Assembly (NCBI GenBank): GCA_003963145.1
Contig: RXJJ01000013.1
Span: forward strand, 25,058 to 89,057
Origin: Bradyrhizobiaceae bacterium
Lineage (GTDB): Bacteria; Pseudomonadota; Alphaproteobacteria; Rhizobiales; Xanthobacteraceae
Direction of reading: 5' to 3'
DNA: 64,000 nt
This document shows, piece after piece, positions 53,094 to 61,990 of this stretch (positions within the stretch are counted from its first letter, which is position 1; every line of letters begins with the position of its first letter). Made by a program: the position numbers and the translations under genes. The notes under the pieces were generated by a model, which saw nothing but the letters and a program-made list of their open reading frames with translations, had not been told where the DNA came from and searched no databases.

Positions 53094-54713
53094 ATGCCGA
53101 AAGTCACGTTCAAGATCATTGCTGTTTCTGCCGCGGTCGCGCTCGCTGTGTCGATGTCGCCCGCCGCATTCGCGCGCGGACATGGCGGTGGGGGTGGACA
53201 TGGCGGCGGTGGTCACGGTGGCGGCGGAGGTCATGGCGGCGGGGGTCGCGCCGGCGGTATGCACATTGGCGGCGGCCACGGCGGCGGAATCCGTTTCGGA
53301 GGCGGCGGTCATCACGGCGGTGGCGGCGGGCGGCATGCCGGAGGCGGTGGCGGCCGGCATTTCGGCGGCGCCAATCGACCCGCGACCCGGGCCAATCGTG
53401 CGGCAAACCGTGCCGTGAGTGGCAACAACAATCCCTCTGCACGCAATCGCGTCAGCGATCGCGCCGCCGCGCGCAATCAGCGTGAGGCCAACCGGCGGAC
53501 CAACGCCGTCCGCAACACGATGAATTCGCGGGCGGTCGCCGGCGCGATGCATGACAGGCGGCATTTGCACGATCCGCACGACCGCAATCGCATTGCCTCC
53601 GCAGCGGCGATGGCGGGCTGGCAGCATCATCATCACGATCATGGCGGCTGGTGGCGGCATCCCCATGGCGGATATGGCTGGATCGGCCCGCTGTTCTGGC
53701 CGTTCGCCTATTACGATTTCTACAATTACGCGCTGTGGGGCGGTTACGACGATTCGTTCTGGGATTACGGCTACAACGATATCTATGCGGGCCTGTTCTC
53801 GCCTTACGGCTATGACGATCTGGCCGGCTATCTGCCGCCGTCCGGAGGCTATGCGGGCGCGGCGCCGGCACCGGCGACGACAGGCTCGACCCCGCCGCGG
53901 GACACCGCCGCGCAACAGGACCAGCTCACGCAGATGTGCGGGCAGGACGGCCGCGATATTGCGGGCCTGCCGATCGACCAGATTCAGCAGGCGGTCCAGC
54001 CCAATGACGAGCAGCGCGCGGCGCTCGACGATCTCGCCAATGCTTCGGTGAAGGCGGCGCAGGACATCCGTGCGGCATGCCCGACATCGGTGGTGCTGAC
54101 CGCGCCGAGCCGTCTCGCCGCGATGCAGAAGCGCATCGAGGCTTTGATCGCTGCAGTGCAGACCGTCCAGCCGCCGCTCGAGAAATTTTACGGCATGCTG
54201 AACGATGAGCAGAAGGCGCGGCTTACCGCGCTCGGTCAGGACCAGCGCAGCACGCGTGGCTCGTCTGCGAACACCGACACGACGCAGGCTTGCAATACCA
54301 GCGTCATCGAATGGCCGACGCAGCGGCTCAATGACGCCTTGCAGCCGACGGAGGCGCAGCGCGACAGCCTCAACGCGCTGGCGGCCGCCAGCGCCAAGGC
54401 CGCCGACATGCTCAAGGCATCGTGTCAGCCTCCGGTCGCATTGACGCCACCGGCGCGTCTCGCGGCTGCTGGGCAGCGTCTCGATACGCTGCTGCAGGCG
54501 ACCAAGGTGGTCAGCGTCGCGCTCAACGATCTCTACGGCAAACTGAGTGACGAGCAGAAGGCGCAGTTCGAGGCGATCGGGCCCAAGCAGGGCGGCCTGG
54601 TGACGGGTTCGGCCGACGATGGCAGCGATGCTGGGAACTCAGGATCGTCGCCGCGCCGCCATCGTCATCACGCCAGCATCCGTAGCATCATCCGCCACTT
54701 CATTTCGTGGTGA
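53094..54713 (+). CDS. Exported Gly/His-rich protein with two Spy-like LTXXQ domains
   Basis: A 539-residue protein. The signal peptide ends near AAFARG. Residues 28-95 are Gly/His repeats (HGGGGGHGGGG, GGHHGGGGGRHAGG), with further His clusters at about 175-195 (HHHHDH), suggesting metal binding. An aromatic Gly/Tyr/Asp part follows. Two copies of a helical domain (about 285-400 and 405-515) each end in an LTXXQ-like motif, MLNDEQKARL and KLSDEQKAQF, as in the periplasmic chaperones Spy/CpxP. GGAGG precedes the ATG at 53094. The role may be metal or envelope stress; that is inference. Confidence 0.75.
   Translation: MPKVTFKIIAVSAAVALAVSMSPAAFARGHGGGGGHGGGGHGGGGGHGGGGRAGGMHIGGGHGGGIRFGGGGHHGGGGGRHAGGGGGRHFGGANRPATRANRAANRAVSGNNNPSARNRVSDRAAARNQREANRRTNAVRNTMNSRAVAGAMHDRRHLHDPHDRNRIASAAAMAGWQHHHHDHGGWWRHPHGGYGWIGPLFWPFAYYDFYNYALWGGYDDSFWDYGYNDIYAGLFSPYGYDDLAGYLPPSGGYAGAAPAPATTGSTPPRDTAAQQDQLTQMCGQDGRDIAGLPIDQIQQAVQPNDEQRAALDDLANASVKAAQDIRAACPTSVVLTAPSRLAAMQKRIEALIAAVQTVQPPLEKFYGMLNDEQKARLTALGQDQRSTRGSSANTDTTQACNTSVIEWPTQRLNDALQPTEAQRDSLNALAAASAKAADMLKASCQPPVALTPPARLAAAGQRLDTLLQATKVVSVALNDLYGKLSDEQKAQFEAIGPKQGGLVTGSADDGSDAGNSGSSPRRHRHHASIRSIIRHFISW
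53178..53250. repeat. Gly/His-coding 18-bp imperfect repeats
   Basis: Imperfect units of about 18 bp (GGACATGGCGGTGGGGGT and variants) lie at the start of the mature Spy-like protein and encode GHGGGG blocks. They are in frame and could vary in copy number. Confidence 0.65.
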
Positions 54714-55599
54714 GGGCGTGTTCCGCCGCGGCGGTGCGGATCGCGGCATTCGCGGCCACATCCATGGTCGGCCGAGTCTCGATTTTTGATGTCTCGATTT
54801 TTGATGTCTCGATTTTTGCCGTCGCGATCTCGGCTGTCTCAATCCTGACCGGCTCGATTTCCGGAAGCTCGATTTTGACAACCGTATCGGTTTTCGCGAT
54901 CTGTGGTGTCCCCGGTTTTTCGGGGCCATTCGCCGCCACGTTGACAGCGTCGTCGCCATGGCGCGCCATCGAAGCCAGCGCGCAGCCTTCACAGTAGCGG
55001 CGGTCTTTGTAGTCCACCCAGTTGTGCGCGAAAATCCGGTCGGTCGGAATGCCGTAACGGGCCTGCAGCACCTTGACCAGCATTCGCCACGCCCCAATCT
55101 GCGCCTGCGTCGGCAGGACCCGTACATTCGGATAATTGCCGACGAATTCGATGCCGAGCGAGTTGTTGTTGGGCACGAGGCGGTAGGTGTCGCTATTGCT
55201 GATGTAGCGGTCGTCGTTGCGGTTGCCGCTGCGGACATGGCTTGGCGTCGCCCATTCTCCGGTCGCCCAGTACACCGTGCCGTCGGTTTCCACCCAGATG
55301 CTCGCGCCGCGCTTATCGGGCTTGAGCGCCTGCGCCATCGCGTTGGCGAGCGCGGAGCCCGCCGGGCCTTCCGACTGATGCACCACGATGTTGTGCCAGA
55401 GATTGGCGTCCTCGCGATCGCCCCACGGCGTGATCCAGACGATGTTCAGGCCCGGAATGTCGGGCGTGCCGCGCGAGCGGGCCGCGATCTCGAAACTCGA
55501 CAGTTCCTGCGCCGCCGCGCGGGACATTATGGGCGGACAAGCGGCGCCCGCCAGGATGAGGGCTGTGCCAACGGCAGCAATGTCGGCGCGGCAAATCAT
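54700..55599 (-). CDS. Exported N-acetylmuramoyl-L-alanine amidase (amidase_2)
   Basis: A 299-residue protein. The leader (MICRADIAAVGTALILAGAACPPIMSRAAA) precedes an amidase_2/PGRP domain at about 40-215. NIVVHQSEGPAG has the first zinc His, SNSDTYRLVPNNNSLGIEFVGNYPN follows, and FAHNWVDYKDRRYCEG has the second His and the Cys ligand. It should cleave the amide between muramic acid and the stem peptide. The tail after residue 235 is made of IET-type pentapeptide repeats (PEIEP, RIETA, KIETS) encoded by 15-bp DNA repeats. The ATG at 55599 starts the leader. It overlaps the convergent Spy-like gene by 14 bases. Confidence 0.82.
   Translation of the reverse strand: MICRADIAAVGTALILAGAACPPIMSRAAAQELSSFEIAARSRGTPDIPGLNIVWITPWGDREDANLWHNIVVHQSEGPAGSALANAMAQALKPDKRGASIWVETDGTVYWATGEWATPSHVRSGNRNDDRYISNSDTYRLVPNNNSLGIEFVGNYPNVRVLPTQAQIGAWRMLVKVLQARYGIPTDRIFAHNWVDYKDRRYCEGCALASMARHGDDAVNVAANGPEKPGTPQIAKTDTVVKIELPEIEPVRIETAEIATAKIETSKIETSKIETRPTMDVAANAAIRTAAAEHALTTK
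54776..54880. repeat. Seven in-frame 15-bp tandem repeats in the amidase tail
   Basis: Seven consecutive 15-bp units start at 54776; the first two are identical (GTCTCGATTTTTGAT) and the others diverge progressively. On the minus strand each encodes a pentapeptide such as KIETS, RIETA or EIEPV. The gradient from identical to degenerate copies indicates recent slippage at the 3' end of the gene. Confidence 0.9.
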
Positions 55600-55838
55600 G
55601 ATAGATAGTCGAAAGCCGGAACTCCGGTTTGTCAACGGAGCAAATGCATGGCTCGGCCGCTGATTTGAAGCCCCAGCGTCGTTTTCGGCCGCCAATGTCG
55701 GCAGCCCGTAATGAGCGATTTTGCATTGGATCGCGGAGACCGGTCTGGCTAAATGTATTTTGCGGCCGGCCGCAGAGTTCCCGAGTTCCGAGAGAGACCC
55801 GCCCGGCTTTGTGGCCGCATTCCGGGTCATGGTAGCGT

Positions 55839-57032
55839 ATGGTTTTTGAGAAGCGATATCCGGTGCTGCATCTTGGACGGGGCGGGCCGATCTACGGTCT
55901 TTCAAGGCAGCTTCTGTATCTGGTGGCGGGGCTCGAGACCGGTCCTTTTTCGCAGACGGTCGCGATCAGCGAGCCTGGCAGCCTGCAGGGTGAACTCGCG
56001 GCGCTCGGCGTCGACTGCCGCGTTCAGAGGATGTTGCCTTGGCGTTCGCTGTTCTATGCAGGCGCGAGGTATGCGGACGCATGGCGGCTGTCGGCGCTGG
56101 CCGCCGAAAAGCAGTGTGCCATCGTTCATGCCCATGATGTCTGGCGCGCGGAATATGCTTATTTCATCGCGAAGCGTCTCAATATCCCGTCCGTGGTTCA
56201 TGTTCGCGGGCCGTTGACGAAGCGCGACATTCTCAAGCACCGTCTTTTTCGCGCCGACGCGATCATCGCCATCGCCCAGCGTTATGTGGACGATCTGACT
56301 GACGCCGGTATTGCCGCCGGCCGCATCACGCTCATCGACGACGCAGTCGATCTCGATCTGTTTTCCGCGACAAGCCATCCGCGACAGCCGAGCAATGTGG
56401 TGCGCGTCGGCGTCGTCGGACGAATCTCGCCCGAGAAGCGGATTGGCGAATTTCTCGAAATTGTCGCGTCGCTGCCCCCGCCGATTTTGGCGTCTGCGCA
56501 ATTTCAGGTCATCGGGGACTGGGTGGATCTGGATTATCGCCGTCAGGTGGAAAAGGATCTCGATCGTCTGCGGCTGCGCAAGATTGTGCACTTTACCGGC
56601 GGATACGACAGCGGGGCCATGCCCGACCAGCTTGCGAAGATCGATCTGCTGGTCACGCTCGCGGGCGGTTCGGTGATGTTCGAGGCGATGGCGATGGGCG
56701 CGGCGGTGCTCGCGGTGCGGCCCGATGGCCGGCATTCGCAGCACACCCGACACGATGAGACAGCCTGGTGCGTCGCCACCGGCCACCCCGAACTCGCCGC
56801 CGAGGCGTTATGCCTGCTTCTCACAGATGCCCGGCTGCGGCATCGTCTGGCGCGCGCCGGGCAGGGTTGGATCACGCAAAATCTCGGCGTCGCCTCGATG
56901 GTGGAAAAAACGCACGCCTTTTACGAACGGTTGCTGGCTTCGCGTCCCCGGTCGCGTGTCTTTGGGCAGCGCGACGAGTCCGCGCCGCTTCAGACGAGTT
57001 CGCGATTGCTCATGCAAAATCACCGTCACTGA
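55839..57032 (+). CDS. Glycosyltransferase, GT4-like (GT-B fold)
   Basis: The 397-residue protein has the two-domain GT-B layout. The N-terminal acceptor domain contains HLGRGGPIYGLSRQLLYLVAGL, HAHDVWRAEYAYFIAKRL and VVHVRGPLTKRD. The donor domain contains VRVGVVGRISPEKRIGEFLEIV and HFTGGYDSGAMPDQLAKIDLLV, then GGSVMFEAMAMGAAVLAVRPDG, which places the family Glu near residue 286. The product and sugar are unknown. It is next to peptidoglycan/polysaccharide-acting genes and probably serves envelope or capsule synthesis. Confidence 0.88.
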   Translation: MVFEKRYPVLHLGRGGPIYGLSRQLLYLVAGLETGPFSQTVAISEPGSLQGELAALGVDCRVQRMLPWRSLFYAGARYADAWRLSALAAEKQCAIVHAHDVWRAEYAYFIAKRLNIPSVVHVRGPLTKRDILKHRLFRADAIIAIAQRYVDDLTDAGIAAGRITLIDDAVDLDLFSATSHPRQPSNVVRVGVVGRISPEKRIGEFLEIVASLPPPILASAQFQVIGDWVDLDYRRQVEKDLDRLRLRKIVHFTGGYDSGAMPDQLAKIDLLVTLAGGSVMFEAMAMGAAVLAVRPDGRHSQHTRHDETAWCVATGHPELAAEALCLLLTDARLRHRLARAGQGWITQNLGVASMVEKTHAFYERLLASRPRSRVFGQRDESAPLQTSSRLLMQNHRH

Positions 57033-57093
57033 GACGGCAACGATACGTTCGTGACGAGAGCAGGGTTTCGGTCCGCGAAACTAGCGCCGACGA

Positions 57094-58425
57094 TCATTCC
57101 TGCGGCGTGCCGGGAGCGATTTTGGCGCCGGACAGTTTCGGCGCTTCCTCGCCGAACTCGAACGTTTCAGGTCCCGGTTCGAGCAGTTTCATCGCCGCAT
57201 CGTCGGCGCGTATGGTGCTGGCGTGCCAGATCGGCGTCAGGTCGCTGCGCGTACTGGCGCGGGCGGGTGTGGGAATCCCGATGCTCACGCTGCGCAGTCC
57301 GGTATCGGCCAGCGACAGTTTCGGCGGATCGAAGGCAAAGCGCATGTCCGGCGTGCGGCTCGCGACCGCCGGCAGCTGTCCCGGATCGTGCGGATGGATG
57401 TGCCACTCCCACGGCTCGCTCGGCGTCTTGGGCAGTTCGGGTGTCGAAGGCACGACATGCACGATACGGTAGCCGCGCGCTTTGAGTTCGCGCAGGATGG
57501 TCGGCAGGGCGGCCTGTGTGCGCGCCTGGATGTCATGCAGCAGAAGAACGCCGCGGCCATACGCCTCGAGCCTTCTGATCGCGAGTTCGGCAACCCGCGC
57601 CGACGAAATATGACGCCAGTCGTCGGCCAGAAAATCGGCGCTCCAGGTCATGATGCCTTTCGAGGCCAGATATCCTTCGACCGCATTGGAGCGCAGCAGG
57701 CCGGGCACGCGGAAGAATGGCGCGACCTGCGCCGAATCGCCGAGCGCGGCGGCGGTGGAAGCAATGCCATTGTCGATCTCGGCCTTCGCCTGTTCGATCG
57801 GCATACGGTCCATTTTCAGAATGTGGTTCTGGGTGTGCGTGCCGATGGTGTGGCCGGCGGCGGCGACATCGCGCAGGGCCTGCGGATTGTATTGGGCCTG
57901 TTGGCCGATGATGAAGAATGTCGCCTTGATGCATTCGGCGGCCAGCATGGCGAGCACCGGCTTGGTGTGCGCCGGCAGCGGGCCGTCGTCGAAGGTCAGC
58001 ACCACCTCGTGATCCTTGAGCGGCAGGGTCTCGTGGTACTGCATGACGCCGATGCGCGGATGTTCGGTCGGGTCGACCACAAGCGTGCGTGAGGTCCCGA
58101 GCGCGTTCGGATTGCCGGGGCAATCGACGTGCGTGTCCGATGCTGCTGTAGCCGGTGCAGCGGCGTCCGAAGCTGCCGTGCTCAAAGCAGCCGTGCCCAG
58201 CGCAGCTGCACCCAATGACGTCCTGGCTATTTTGGTTTTGGCTGTTTTGGTTTTGGCCAGCCTGGCCTTGGCTGGCGCGTGCCTGGCGAAAGCCGGCGTG
58301 ACCAAGGAGGGCGCAACAAAGGCGGGCGCGGTGAGGGCCAGCGCGGCGAGGCTGCCGACGAGCAGGGCGGTCAACGCAGTCCTGTTCAGGGAAGGGGCCT
58401 TAAATAAACGCATCGGATCCATCAT
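57094..58425 (-). CDS. Exported polysaccharide deacetylase (NodB domain) with extended N- and C-terminal regions
   Basis: A 443-residue protein. A membrane leader (about 15-45) is followed by a Lys/Thr/Ala linker encoded by 15-bp repeats. The NodB domain at about 130-335 has EVVLTFDDGPLPAHT (catalytic and metal Asp), HTIGTHTQNH (metal His), FFRVPG and GVLLLHDI. A Pro-rich tail of about 100 residues follows. It should remove N-acetyl groups from a polymer such as peptidoglycan or chitin-like chains. The start is one of ATG 58425, 58422 or 58413. It is a paralogue of the next gene on the same strand. Confidence 0.88.
   Translation of the reverse strand: MMDPMRLFKAPSLNRTALTALLVGSLAALALTAPAFVAPSLVTPAFARHAPAKARLAKTKTAKTKIARTSLGAAALGTAALSTAASDAAAPATAASDTHVDCPGNPNALGTSRTLVVDPTEHPRIGVMQYHETLPLKDHEVVLTFDDGPLPAHTKPVLAMLAAECIKATFFIIGQQAQYNPQALRDVAAAGHTIGTHTQNHILKMDRMPIEQAKAEIDNGIASTAAALGDSAQVAPFFRVPGLLRSNAVEGYLASKGIMTWSADFLADDWRHISSARVAELAIRRLEAYGRGVLLLHDIQARTQAALPTILRELKARGYRIVHVVPSTPELPKTPSEPWEWHIHPHDPGQLPAVASRTPDMRFAFDPPKLSLADTGLRSVSIGIPTPARASTRSDLTPIWHASTIRADDAAMKLLEPGPETFEFGEEAPKLSGAKIAPGTPQE
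58225..58284. repeat. 15-bp tandem repeats in the first deacetylase linker
   Basis: Four 15-bp units start at 58225; the first two differ at one position (GGCTATTTTGGTTTT and GGCTGTTTTGGTTTT) and the next two are degenerate. They encode AKTKI/AKTKT-like pentapeptides between leader and catalytic domain. Confidence 0.75.
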
Positions 58426-58559
58426 CAACCTGCATTGATGCCGAAACTTGGTATTAAGGCAATGAACGCAGCCTTAATCGCCCGTCTTTTCCGGTAAAGT
58501 GTGACTTGAAAACGTGATTTTTGGGACGCCGCGGCGGCTGACGCCGCAGATTTGGGCGA

Positions 58560-59348
58560 TCAATGCTGCCCCGGCGGTACCACATGGACGATCCGGTAGC
58601 CGTTCTGCTTCAGATAAAGCAGAAAGGCCGGCACCATGGCGGCGGTCTGCCGTTTGGGATCGTGGAGCAGGATGATGCCCTTGCCCTCGTTCTCCAGCCG
58701 CGCAACCAACAGATGCAATTGCTGGTCGGGAGTCATCGGATTCCAGTCGCTCGCCCACAGGTCTGCGCCGAACACGGCGGTGTGCCGCTGTTCGAGTAGC
58801 GTCAACAACGCCGGGGTGGAGGCGAAATAGGGAAACCGGAAAAACCGGATGGGCTTCGGCACGCCGGGGATCGCTTCGATGGCCGCCAGCCCGCGGTCGA
58901 TCTCGTCGACCGCGCGGGCCTGGCCGATGCGGCTCAGATTCGGATGCGACCAGGTGTGATTGCCGATGCTGTGGCCGGCTGCGAGGATGGCCCGGACGGT
59001 CTGGGGATTGGCCTGCGCGTTGCGCCCGATCAGGAAGAACGTCGCCTTGACGCATTCGGCCGCCAGCGCGGCCAGGATCTTGTTGGTCGTCGCCGGGAAG
59101 GGGCCGTCGTCGAAGGTCAGCACCACCTCCTTGTCGGCGAGGGGAAGCGTCTGCGGGAAGCTTTTGGTCCCGACGCGAGGAAACGAGGCGGGATCGACTG
59201 TCAGCGTCCGCGCGGTGCCGAGCGTGTCAGCGCGCGGACAGTCCGCCGCCATGGCGGGAGCGGCCGCCAGCGCGGCCAGACATAACGCGGCCGTGATAAA
59301 AGCGGGTGGGATAAAAGCGGGTGCGATCGCCGCCGGACGTGAAATCAT
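58560..59348 (-). CDS. Exported polysaccharide deacetylase (NodB domain), second copy
   Basis: A 262-residue protein with a leader (about 1-35, ending APAMAADC) and one NodB domain: KEVVLTFDDGPFPATTNKIL, HSIGNHTWSHPNL with the two metal histidines, FFRFPYFAS, FGADLWASDW, and GIILLHDPKRQT. The domain is close to that of the neighbouring gene downstream, including the shared LGTxRTLxVDP segment before the domain. The start may instead be ATG 59390. A 15-bp duplication in the leader gives PAFIPPAFI. The two genes are probably a tandem duplication. Confidence 0.88.
   Translation of the reverse strand: MISRPAAIAPAFIPPAFITAALCLAALAAAPAMAADCPRADTLGTARTLTVDPASFPRVGTKSFPQTLPLADKEVVLTFDDGPFPATTNKILAALAAECVKATFFLIGRNAQANPQTVRAILAAGHSIGNHTWSHPNLSRIGQARAVDEIDRGLAAIEAIPGVPKPIRFFRFPYFASTPALLTLLEQRHTAVFGADLWASDWNPMTPDQQLHLLVARLENEGKGIILLHDPKRQTAAMVPAFLLYLKQNGYRIVHVVPPGQH
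59295..59324. repeat. 15-bp direct duplication in the second deacetylase leader
   Basis: GATAAAAGCGGGTGG (59295-59309) and GATAAAAGCGGGTGC (59310-59324) differ in the last base. The duplication encodes AFIPPAFIP within the signal sequence. Confidence 0.85.
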
Positions 59349-59508
59349 TGCCGTTAAGACCTTACCCGATACCTCTTGCCGCGCGATCATGTATCCAAAC
59401 CATTGCGTATCGATCTTGTAAGCCGGTGGCCTGAGTCAGGTTTTAAGGCAGGCTTAAGGCATTTTTAACCATACCTCGCCGACCATGCATTTGCACGGAG
59501 CGACCGAT

Positions 59509-59823
59509 ATGCAGCGTTTGCGGCTGAAAGCGGACGGACGGATCGTCGAGATCAAGGACGGTCTTGAGGTGCCGCTTGCGCCTTCGCTCTCTTCCATGAT
59601 CCCGCGCCGCGAACCTATGCCTCAGGTCCGGCAACTGCGCCTGCGCGCCAGACTTACGCAGGCCGAATTCGCCTCCCGGCTGTCGGTCCCGATCGAAACC
59701 ATCCGCAACTGGGAGCAGGGCAAACGGATGCCGCGCGGTCCGGCCCGCGCACTGCTGGCGGTCATTGCGCATGCGCCAGACACGGTGTTCGCCGCGCTGG
59801 CGGGTGACGCCGCCAAGGCCTGA
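59509..59823 (+). CDS. Small XRE-type helix-turn-helix regulator
   Basis: The 104-residue protein has a helix-turn-helix of the HigA/NadS kind at about 40-90: VRQLRLRARLTQAEFASRLSVPIETIRNWEQGKRMPRGPARALL. Antitoxin-like regulators have this IRNWEQG-R-P sequence, but no toxin gene is adjacent, so it is an orphan. The N-terminal 35 residues are beta-like (LRLKADGRIVEIKDGLEV). GGAG precedes ATG 59509; ATG 59485 is possible. It is divergent from the deacetylases. Confidence 0.85.
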   Translation: MQRLRLKADGRIVEIKDGLEVPLAPSLSSMIPRREPMPQVRQLRLRARLTQAEFASRLSVPIETIRNWEQGKRMPRGPARALLAVIAHAPDTVFAALAGDAAKA

Positions 59824-59946
59824 CCCGACCTCGCAGGCCAGGCCGAACGCCACGTATTTCGTCCCCGAACCAAAATAGCTGTCGCCGATTATGCCGTGGG
59901 TCCGTGTATGGACCCGTGTATGATGTCGCGCCGGAGGGAGCATCCC

Positions 59947-60765
59947 ATGTATTTCGTCGAGGCGAGCGGTGCCAGTATTCCGGCCATCGGGCTCGGGACC
60001 TGGGAATTACGCGGCCGCGACTGCGCGCGCGTCGTCGAGCAGGCGCTGCGGCTCGGCTATCGCCATGTCGACACCGCTCAGGTCTACGAGAACGAGCGCG
60101 AGGTCGGCGCGGGTCTACGCGCCTCCGGCGTGCCGCGCGACGAGGTGTTCGTCACCACGAAAATATGGACCACGCATTTCGCGCCGAACGACCTCGAACG
60201 ATCCACCAAGGAAAGCCTCGCGCGTTTGCGGCTTCCCGCTGTCGATCTGCTGTTGCTGCATTGGCCCAATCCGCAGGTGCCGCTCGCCGAGACATTGGGT
60301 GCCCTTGTCCGCATGAAGCAGATGGGACTGACGCGCCATATCGGCGTGTCGAATTTCACCGTGGCGCTGATCGAGGAAGCCACCTCGCTCAGCCCCGAGC
60401 CTCTGGTGTGCGATCAGGTCGAATATCATCCCTATCTCGATCAGCAGAAAGTCCTCGGCGCCTGCCGCCGCCACGACATGGCGCTCGTTGCCTACAGCCC
60501 GATCGCCAAGGGCAGGATCAAGAACGACACAACGCTGTCGCGGATAGGCGCACGCTACGGCAAGAGCGCCGCGCAGGTGTGCCTGCGCTGGCTGATCCAG
60601 CAGAACGCGGTTGCGATCCCGCGAACCTCCAAGGTGGAGCGATTGTCCGAAAACATCGACGTGTTCGATTTCAATCTCGATGACGAAGAGATGACGCAGA
60701 TTTTCGCGCTGGGCTCAAGGCGCGGGCGGCTGACCGATTTCGGATTCGCGCCGAAATGGGACTGA
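59947..60765 (+). CDS. Aldo/keto reductase
   Basis: The 272-residue enzyme has the AKR catalytic tetrad: Asp42 and Tyr47 (HVDTAQVYENE), Lys72 (VTTKIW) and His105 (LLLLHWPNP). GVSNFTVALIEEA and VAIPRTSKVERLSENIDVFDF are the NADPH-binding region. The size and sequence type resemble the DkgA/DkgB branch acting on 2,5-diketogluconate or methylglyoxal, but the substrate is open. GGAGGGAG upstream selects the ATG at 59947. Confidence 0.9.
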   Translation: MYFVEASGASIPAIGLGTWELRGRDCARVVEQALRLGYRHVDTAQVYENEREVGAGLRASGVPRDEVFVTTKIWTTHFAPNDLERSTKESLARLRLPAVDLLLLHWPNPQVPLAETLGALVRMKQMGLTRHIGVSNFTVALIEEATSLSPEPLVCDQVEYHPYLDQQKVLGACRRHDMALVAYSPIAKGRIKNDTTLSRIGARYGKSAAQVCLRWLIQQNAVAIPRTSKVERLSENIDVFDFNLDDEEMTQIFALGSRRGRLTDFGFAPKWD

Positions 60766-60813
60766 GCGTCAAAGGGCTTCGCGCCGGCGCCGGGAGGGTA
60801 TAAAGCACCTCCC

Positions 60814-61611
60814 ATGTTCTTCGTCTTTTCCAAGATATTCGGCTTCGTCACCACGCCTTCCAACTTCGCGGCGCTGCTGTGCCTTCTCGGTCTGCTGCTG
60901 CTTGTCACCGAATGGCGCGTGCTGGCTTCGAGGCTGATTGTCAGCGGCGTCGTGTTGCTGTTGCTGTTCGGTTTCTCGCCGCTCGGCAACGTTTTGCTGT
61001 TGACCCTGTCGGAACGGTTTCCGGCATGGCATGATACCGGCCGGGTGCCGGACGGCATCATCGTCCTCGGCGGCGCGATCAATCCGGAATTGTCGGCGGC
61101 GCGAGGGACAGCGGAAATCAATGCTTCGGGCGAGCGCATGACGGCGGCGGTCGAACTGGCGCGCCGCTTTCCCTCCGCGCGGATCGTGCTGACCGGCGGA
61201 AACAACAGCCTGATCCATCCGGTGTCCACCGAGGCGTTCGCCGGCGCGCAGTTTCTCGAAAGCCTTGGCGTGGCGCATGACCGGATCGTGCTGGAAGACA
61301 GGGCCCGCACCACGGCGGAGAATGCAATCTTCACCCGCGATCTGCTGAAACCCAGGCCGGGCGAATACTGGCTGCTTGTAACGTCAGCGATGCATATGCC
61401 GCGCGCGATGGGCGTATTCCGCGCCGCGGGCTTCGATGTCGCGCCCTATCCGGTGGACTGGCGCACGCGCGGCTGGCGCGACGCGGGAGCGCCGTTCGAC
61501 ACGCTGAGCGGCGGCCTCTCGCGCATGGATACCGCCGTGCACGAATGGATCGGGCTGATCGGATATCGGCTGAGCGGGAGAAGCCGCGAACTGTTGCCCG
61601 GGCCGCAATAG
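60814..61611 (+). CDS. YdcF/ElyC/SanA-like DUF218 membrane protein
   Basis: The 265-residue protein has two N-terminal membrane helices (about 15-35 and 40-58) and a DUF218 domain outside them: DGIIVLGGAINPELSA, RFPSARIVLTGGNN, LEDRARTTAENAIFTRDLL, and LLVTSAMHMPRAMGVFRAAGFDVAPYPVDW. ElyC-like members take part in envelope polysaccharide or peptidoglycan metabolism at the membrane. Here the domain and topology agree with that family. The partner is unknown. Confidence 0.88.
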   Translation: MFFVFSKIFGFVTTPSNFAALLCLLGLLLLVTEWRVLASRLIVSGVVLLLLFGFSPLGNVLLLTLSERFPAWHDTGRVPDGIIVLGGAINPELSAARGTAEINASGERMTAAVELARRFPSARIVLTGGNNSLIHPVSTEAFAGAQFLESLGVAHDRIVLEDRARTTAENAIFTRDLLKPRPGEYWLLVTSAMHMPRAMGVFRAAGFDVAPYPVDWRTRGWRDAGAPFDTLSGGLSRMDTAVHEWIGLIGYRLSGRSRELLPGPQ

Positions 61612-61630
61612 GCCCGGAAAAATTGCGCCG

Positions 61631-61891
61631 TCAGATCGGCTTTTCGCCCGTCGCGCTCAGTGCAAAAGTCGGAACGTAGCTCGTCGACATCGGCACGTAA
61701 TTGTTGCGCGGCGGCGGATAAAGCTGCCCCGATTCCAGATCGTTCGGCAGGAGGTGCTTGCGCCGCTGCGGATCGTCGTCATTCGACATATCCCTGGAGA
61801 CGAGCCAGTAGCCAAGCGCCAGCATTGCCCCGGTGGCAACAAGGCCGGCGATCACGGCACCGATGATCTGCAGGGGCGTGAGCTTCTCCAT
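61631..61891 (-). CDS. Small membrane protein
   Basis: The 86-residue protein has one membrane helix at about 8-30 (IIGAVIAGLVATGAMLALGYWLV) followed by a polar tail (SRDMSNDDDPQRRKHLLPNDLESGQLYPPPRNNYVPMSTSYVP). No family is recognised. The ATG at 61891 is preferred over a GTG at 61930. It is convergent with the DUF218 gene, 19 bases apart. Confidence 0.6.
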   Translation of the reverse strand: MEKLTPLQIIGAVIAGLVATGAMLALGYWLVSRDMSNDDDPQRRKHLLPNDLESGQLYPPPRNNYVPMSTSYVPTFALSATGEKPI

Positions 61892-61990
61892 CCGCGCTTC
61901 ATAAGGCCAATAGGCAAAAGCGTAAATCACCCGATGGTCGGAAAAGCCGGTGGGAGGGAACCCGGACGATGTGAAGCGGCCGAAAGGCTC

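Noticed and set aside
52944..53915. 323-codon minus-strand frame rich in Ala, Arg and Thr
   Set aside because: It is the shadow of the Gly/His-rich start of the Spy-like gene, which has a signal peptide and GGAGG on the plus strand.
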